From Austropuccinia psidii (Eukaryota > Basidiomycota > Pucciniomycetes > Pucciniales > Sphaerophragmiaceae), in NCBI GenBank assembly GCA_023105745.1, contig JALGQZ010000005.1, positions 66,667,019 to 66,731,018 on the forward strand: 64,000 nucleotides of DNA, read 5' to 3'. Within the stretch, counting starts at the first letter, position 1. Each line of letters opens with the position of its first letter. Below the pieces are notes generated by a model that had not been told where the DNA came from, did no database searches, and worked only from the letters and a program-made list of their open reading frames with translations. A program made the translations under genes and the position numbers. Below are positions 58,701 through 64,000 of this stretch, piece after piece.

Positions 58701-58849
58701 AATAAGAATTAAAAAATACCTTTCCATTAAAATTTATTTTACTTTAATATTCCATTTTCAATAGTGTATTTTGGTATATTATTATTCCATAATTTCTTCT
58801 CTTTTGAAACTAAATTGTTTAGTAAAATGTTTTACCATCTATTTCAATA
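52712..58849. other. A+T-rich desert
   Basis: About 6 kb with no recognisable gene, LTR or RNA gene. Short frames (54760-55020 plus, 55394-55582 plus, 56260-56496 minus) are Phe/Leu/Ile/Asn/Lys-rich, as expected from base composition. Confidence 0.45.
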
Positions 58850-59480
58850 TATATAGGAATTCCAAAAATAAAAATAAAAAAAAGAAAACACATTTTTTTT
58901 TAAAAAATAAAATATTAAATAAGGTAAAATAAAGAAATCTTAATTAAGTATTAAATTTTTTTTTTGATAAATTTTCTTAAAATTAAATTAATTTTTTGTT
59001 TTTCACAAAAAAACCTTCAACTTATTTTTTTTTAAAAATATAATTTTTTAAAAAAATTAAAAAAAAAAAAAATAAATTTAATTAAGTTTATTAAATTATT
59101 TGAAAATCTAAAAAAATTTATTGTATTAATTAAATATAAATTTAAGTTTTTGATAAAGTCAAAAAAAAGAAAAAGGAAGTTTTTTAATTCATTTTATTAA
59201 GTAAATTTTAAGGTTTATTTAAAAATTCATTAAATTTTTTGTTTTTTATTAAAATAAATTAACTTAAAAAATTAAAATTTAAATACAATTTTTTTTTTTT
59301 TCAATTTTTAAAGAAGATCAATTCATTTTTTAAAGATTTGTAAATCAATTTAAAAGATCTCTTTTAAAAAATAATAATAATAAATAGGTCAAATTAGGAG
59401 CATTAAATCTTTTCAAAAAATTTACTCAGATTAACTATATATATAAATTTTTTGGTAAAATTTATTATCCTAATTTAATT
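58850..59480. repeat. Extreme A/T block 1
   Basis: Almost only A and T, with many homopolymer runs (for example 8-13 bases) and AATTAA words. Low complexity; no feature. Confidence 0.8.
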
Positions 59481-60014
59481 TTTTTTCAAAAAAGAATTCC
59501 CTACTCATGTTTCATTATGTTGATATCTGTATATTCTGATTCTAAAAAAAGGTAATTGTAAATTAATATAAACTATTATCTTCTTCCTAAAGACCCGCAT
59601 AAACCACACAAAAAAAATTCAAAAGCTTGAATGGAGCTTTATCACCAATGAAGATACTTTAGTTCTCAAGGTAGCTCACTCAATTGGAATATCCCCTTTA
59701 CTTCTCAAATCTTGTGATTCTAATTGTATACTTTGTATAGTTTTACCTCCTATGGATCAATATTTGAGCCTAAAAATGCTTCACTTTCTGAGTTATTGCA
59801 TTTACCTCACCTATTTTATATTAAGTCATTATAAAATAGTTCTTTTTAATAAAACTCATGATTTATAGCTACTTCAATTTTATTCAAAATAAAATGGAAA
59901 ATTGTTTAATTAAATAATCTTATTGAATATCAAACACATTTTTCCCTGATATTCAAAAGGGGTTTAATTCATATTGGCAATATTAGGAATTGATTACAAA
60001 TCATGAGTAATTTA
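59481..60014. other. A+T-rich stretch, nothing recognised
   Basis: No coding sequence or repeat seen. Confidence 0.4.
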
Positions 60015-60150
60015 TTTCCTCATGATGTGGAATTAATTTACCATGATGTAAAATGAATTTTTTGGGATATAAAATCAATTATAAATCAACTGAAGTTAAC
60101 TTCTCATAATTTGAAGTTTTTTGCTCACAATGTGAAATTAATTCCTCATT
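60015..60150. repeat. Degenerate tandem repeat near solo LTR
   Basis: Several diverged copies of a unit like CTCATGATGTGGAATTAATTT: at 60019, 60042 (ATGATGTAAAATGAATTT), 60103 (CTCATAATTTGAAGTTTTTT) and 60124 (CTCACAATGTGAAATTAATT). Spacing is irregular. Confidence 0.4.
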
Positions 60151-60277
60151 CCATTTTCATTTAGTTAAACTATGATTGATTCTGAATTAACCTATGTTAA
60201 ATTCGTAGTCAACCTAGAATTAATTTCTGATCAACCTTTTCTATTACAAATTTTGAAGTTTCTTTTAGATAAACATC

Positions 60278-61769
60278 TGTCACAACCATGGCAATTCATG
60301 CTCTTGGACCTCAATATGGTAGATTCATGCCATATCCAATTTATGGCAATTTGACCATATCCATAATCATTGGCCAAATTGGCCATTTCACCTTCCCTGG
60401 CCTTTTATGGCCATTTCACTATCTGGGACCCACTTGTCCCCTTAATCATCATCAGGCCTTTCATAGCCAGTCTTTTCTTTTGGGAACTCTTAGGTATTTT
60501 CTAGTCAACAGGGAAAATACATCCCAAAAGCCTGTATTTGGCTTTTTAAGCTTTAAATACAGATTTGCTCATTTTGCGCACTTTTGCACACTTTTGTGAA
60601 TTTTTCTGTATTCAGCCTTTTCATGCCATTTTTCCATTTAATATGGTAAATATGCCCAAATAGCTATATTAGGCCATTTGGGGCTTAATTGCCATATTCG
60701 CACATTTTGCGGATTTTTGCCCACTTTGTGCAAACACAGTTTTAAAGCTGTATGATCTGTATTTGTCCAAAACACTTTGTCACCCCTGAAGCCACCTAAA
60801 ACCCATTTTTCACTCATATCCTCCTGGCATCCTTCCAAAAGACCTCTGGCCACTTTCACCCTCCAATAACCAAAAGTTCCATAAATGGTGTTATACACCA
60901 TTATGAATCTTTTTTAACCAGAAATCTAATGGCACCAATTTCAAAAGGTTATTTTAACATTTAATAAGGTCATAAAGGCATCACCTCATCAAGAGTATTT
61001 ATCAAGTCTCAAGGACAAGTGTCACTCTCAAATATCAATGACACCATAAAGCTATCATTGTATGGTTGCACTCACAGTATTCTTCTGAGGGAATACTGGA
61101 AGTTCATTCTCAAGGGATATTTAAGAGGTAGTTCCAAAACAATTTGTCAATGGTAAGTGCTCCATCAATCCACCTTGGCAACCACATTGATTCAATACAT
61201 TCTGGATTCATCAAGACCTGTATTTTCATTCAACCCAGTTCATTTCTCAATTTGAAAAGGTATACATTCTATCAGACAATCAATACAGCTTCCAGTAATC
61301 AATACAGATCAGCTGCCAGCCTGAAGGAGTCAAGCACTCAGCTTTTCACATATACCAGCCTCCTTTGACCCTGGGGGGTTTTTCCCCCAGTTGATTAATA
61401 CACTTTTATTTTATATTATCTTTATTTTCTTCTCATTATGTTAATTGAATACTGATATTATCAAGTCAGTCATTTAGCACCCTTTCTCTTTTCTTTCTTT
61501 TCCTGTCAGTGGATATTGGTGGTCATATCCTTTACTAATTCCATTGTTCATTTTGGCTGGTTGAAACAGTGATTAAGGACCTACTTGGTTGACTCTTTGG
61601 CCATTTGGGTTCTTATTTCTCTTATTGAATCTCATTTTTGTACTTACATCTTTCTTATAGAAATTCATTTCTTTTATTTAAGCTTTTTTATTCTTTGGAG
61701 TCTTCCAAGTGATTTACCTTATTACTGATTTCCAGGCCACTCTTGTTTTTCCCAAGAGCCCCTGTGACA
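60278..61769 (+). repeat. Solo LTR of the element-B family
   Basis: 1,492 bp, TGTCACAACC...CCCCTGTGACA, in the plus orientation. It is the best preserved member of the LTR family that flanks element B (compare 23934-25309 reversed). Flanks ACATC (60273-60277) and AGATC (61770-61774) look like a 5-bp target duplication with one change. No gag or pol on either side, so it is a solo LTR left by recombination. Landmarks: GGCC clusters at 60285-60420, CATATA at 61349-61354, and the hairpin at 61371-61390. Confidence 0.85.
61371..61390 (+). promoter_or_regulatory. LTR hairpin, solo LTR copy
   Basis: CTGGGGG-GTTTTT-CCCCCAG: seven perfect pairs and a six-base loop, 16 bases after CATATA. One pair longer than in element A. 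It is followed by TTGATTAATAC. Confidence 0.7.
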
Positions 61770-63336
61770 AGATCTAAGTAGAAAAAAATTAGGAGTTTGA
61801 TTCAAAAAAACATCAGGTTAATGTGAATTTATATCACATATCTTATGTTAATTAAATAATTCAAGAATTAATTACTAAATTTTTTTTGGAAATATTCTTT
61901 CAATAAAATCACTAATTAGACCTTAATAAGTATAAATATAATAAAATAATACTACTGATCTTTTGTAAACTTGAATTACCAATTTGTCTCCCAAAATCTT
62001 TTTCAAGAGATTTTAGTTTATCATGATAAAAAAAAAAGACCCCATTTTGAAATACTATAAAAGAATGAATGTGAAATAATAGAATTTCAATTTTTTTTAT
62101 TTTTATTTTTTAACCTAAATAAAAAAAAAATTCTTTTCAATTCATAATTGAATCATCTTTTCAAAAGATTTTTCTTTAATTAATTAAATTGATTAAAATT
62201 GATCAATTTTTTTTTTTCAATTTGAACTAAAATAAAATAATTATGAACTAAATAATAATTGAAACTTTTTTTTTTATTTTGAAAAAAAACTTTATTAAAT
62301 TAATATTTTGTCATTTTTCAAAATTAAAAAATCATTTTTTTTTTTTTTATGAAAATTTTATCCTATTTTGTAAATTAATATAAGTGCTTCAATGAATTTA
62401 TCAATTACCTTGTTTTATTATATTTTTTTTTTAAGTTTTATTCTGATTTTCTTCCTTTTTTTTCTTTTTAATCTTATGTTGTTTTTTTTTTTGGAAAAAA
62501 AAGATATTTTTGAGTATATAGTTAAAATTCTTTTTTTTTTCATTTGTTTTTAAAAATATTAATTAATTTCAATACTTTAATTTAATTTAATTTTTCTCTT
62601 TATTAATCAAAAAAAAAAAAAAAAAAAAAAAAACAATGAGATTAAGTTTTATTTATTAAAAAATATTTAAAAAAAATATGATTAATTTTATTCTTGTTTT
62701 AAATATTAAATTAAAAGAAAAAAAAGTTAATTAAATAATTTAATTAAAATTGAAATAAAACCCATATTTTTTTGATCATTCAAAAAATATTTTTAAGAAG
62801 TACTTTGAAAATTAATAAATGAATATATATTATAGGAAAATTTTCCCTTGTATTGAAAATTAAAAAAAAAAAAAAAAAAACAATTAAGATATTTTTTTAA
62901 ATTTGAAGTTTTTTTTTTTTTTTTTTTTAATTTATTAATTTTTTTTGAATTTTATTTTATTTTTATTATAAAAAAAATTAAGCAAAATAAAAAAGAATTG
63001 AAACTAATAATAATCTTAACTATTTATCTTAAGAATTTTTTTTTTTTTTATAAAAATTAATTAAATTTTTTTTAAAAAAAAAAATCTGAAATAAAAAAGA
63101 AATATATAATTTTCAATAAATTTTTAATGAAAAAAAATATTATTTTTTTTGTGAATATTAAATGAACTATCAATTTAATTCAATAAAAAATTTAAAATTA
63201 AAAATTTAATTTATTTGAATAAATTTGATAAATCTTTATTTAATTTTTTGATTTTAAAATTTATTTCTTTAAATAAATGAAAGATTGAAAATTATAAAAC
63301 TTAAGGAATCTTATGAGGATTAATAATTATTCTTGA
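61770..63336. repeat. Extreme A/T block 2
   Basis: From about 62040 to 63290 almost only A and T, with homopolymers up to 24 bases (62609-62632). No coding. Lies between the solo LTR and the next LTR. Confidence 0.8.
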
Positions 63337-64000
63337 TGTTGCAGTCATGAAGACAGGGCCAAGGACAGCAGCAAGGATTGATCCTTGAACATCTTCCAAA
63401 ACCAATCAGCAAGGGTGGTTCATCCTAAATCTCCAAATACAGTTGAAGAAGCCTGTATCCACCCAAAGAAGACAAAATCTGTATTTATACACCAACAAAG
63501 GTTTCAAACTCAGGTAAAAATCAATTTTTACACAACCAATCCAAATTAATCATTCAAACAAGATCTTGCATCATACAGTCCCTGGGGTCCAGCACTCAAA
63601 CCCCAGGCTGGTGATTCTCACATACCAGCCCCTCTTCACCCACCTGGGGTTTTTTCCCCAGTGAGCTAATATATTGGATTTATCAATAATTATATTTTAT
63701 TTCTTACTCAGAATATTATATCATTATTTGCTTAAGTCAGCCTTTGCCTTCCCTCACCTGTTCAGTGAAGTTTTGGTGGCCATATCTTGATTAAGCCTTC
63801 TCTTCCTTCTGAACAGGTTGAGACATTGATTCAGGATTAATTGGTGGTTGGATCTTTATTGTTTTTATTGATTATTGCATGTTTTTTAACTGAATTTCTT
63901 TTATTATCAGGAATTCTATCCTTTTACATTTTTCTCTTTTATTTTATGAATATTCTTTAAGCCCTCCATCAGTAAGTCTTCTCACTAAGTGTCAAGCTCT
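63337..64000 (+). repeat. LTR of a further chromovirus-type element, cut by window end
   Basis: Probable start TGTTGCAG at 63337. Contains the shared LTR core: TCTCACATACCAGCCCCTCTTC (63626-63647 region), hairpin 63644-63661, then an A+T-rich tract. Near the end, GGTGGCCATATCTTGATTAA.CCTTCTCT and AGCCCTCCAT.AGTAAGT match element A LTR sequence in reverse orientation. The end and any internal region lie beyond the window. Confidence 0.7.
63644..63661 (+). promoter_or_regulatory. LTR hairpin, right-end LTR copy
   Basis: CTGGGG-TTTTTT-CCCCAG: six perfect pairs, six-base loop. Preceded by CACATACCAGCCCCTC. Confidence 0.7.

Noticed and set aside
50131..58849. Possible mitochondrial or organellar DNA because of high A+T
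   Set aside because: No rRNA, tRNA, cox, nad or atp sequence is recognisable, and flanking DNA is nuclear retrotransposon sequence.
60288..60599. A 103-codon plus-strand frame
   Set aside because: It falls in the U3 of the solo LTR and is not kept in the LTR copies of element B.
1..64000. tRNA, rRNA, snRNA genes, or telomere repeats
   Set aside because: Looked for by eye for typical conserved boxes and TTAGGG arrays; none found. A tRNAscan-SE or Rfam run would be decisive.

Overview
The window looks like repeat-packed nuclear DNA of a fungus, most probably a rust fungus (Pucciniales). It is about 70 % A+T, CpG dinucleotides are rare by eye, and no intact host gene is visible. Everything recognisable is a transposable element or a decayed piece of one. 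The Ty3/gypsy Gag and Pol sequences resemble, from memory only and not checked against a database, polyproteins that are very abundant in the large A+T-rich genome of Austropuccinia psidii. That species link is an inference.

Layout, left to right. (1) 1-1150: part of an LTR of a family called H here. (2) 1634-5529: decayed minus-strand gag and protease of a gypsy element (E0), whose 5' LTR begins at 5530. (3) 6433-15442: a complete 9,010-bp minus-strand chromovirus (element A) inserted into the E0 LTR. It has 762-bp LTRs (about 3 % different), a perfect 5-bp target duplication (GCTCT), and gag, PR, RT, RNase H, IN and chromodomain, disabled by several stops and frameshifts. The E0 LTR resumes at 15448-16032. 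(4) 18441-39500: a plus-strand gypsy element (H) with decayed gag-pol. Its pol is split by a second minus-strand chromovirus (element B, 23934-34556), which itself contains a Tc1/mariner transposon (M1, 25766-27373, TA target duplication). The 3' LTR of H carries a further TA-flanked insertion (M2, about 36257-37760), and the LTR copy at 1-1150 preserves the empty site. (5) 39500-60277: about 20 kb of A+T-rich sequence with a few unassigned coding remnants and hairpins. (6) 60278-61769: a solo LTR of the element-B family. (7) 61770-63336: an almost pure A/T block, followed by the start of another LTR (63337 to the window end).

The most informative signals concern how element A replicates. Gag and Pol lie in different frames joined by a canonical -1 slippery heptamer (GGGAAAA) just before the gag stop. 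The position next to the 5' LTR, where a tRNA primer would normally pair, instead carries a perfect 14-nt complement of the LTR sequence just after a conserved TATA-like box and hairpin. That is the arrangement expected for Tf1/sushi-type self-primed reverse transcription. The same hairpin recurs in otherwise dissimilar LTRs across the window, with its stem kept while its bases change.

The relative order of events can be read from the nesting: E0 and H came first, A and B jumped into them, and M1 and M2 jumped later into B and into the H LTR.
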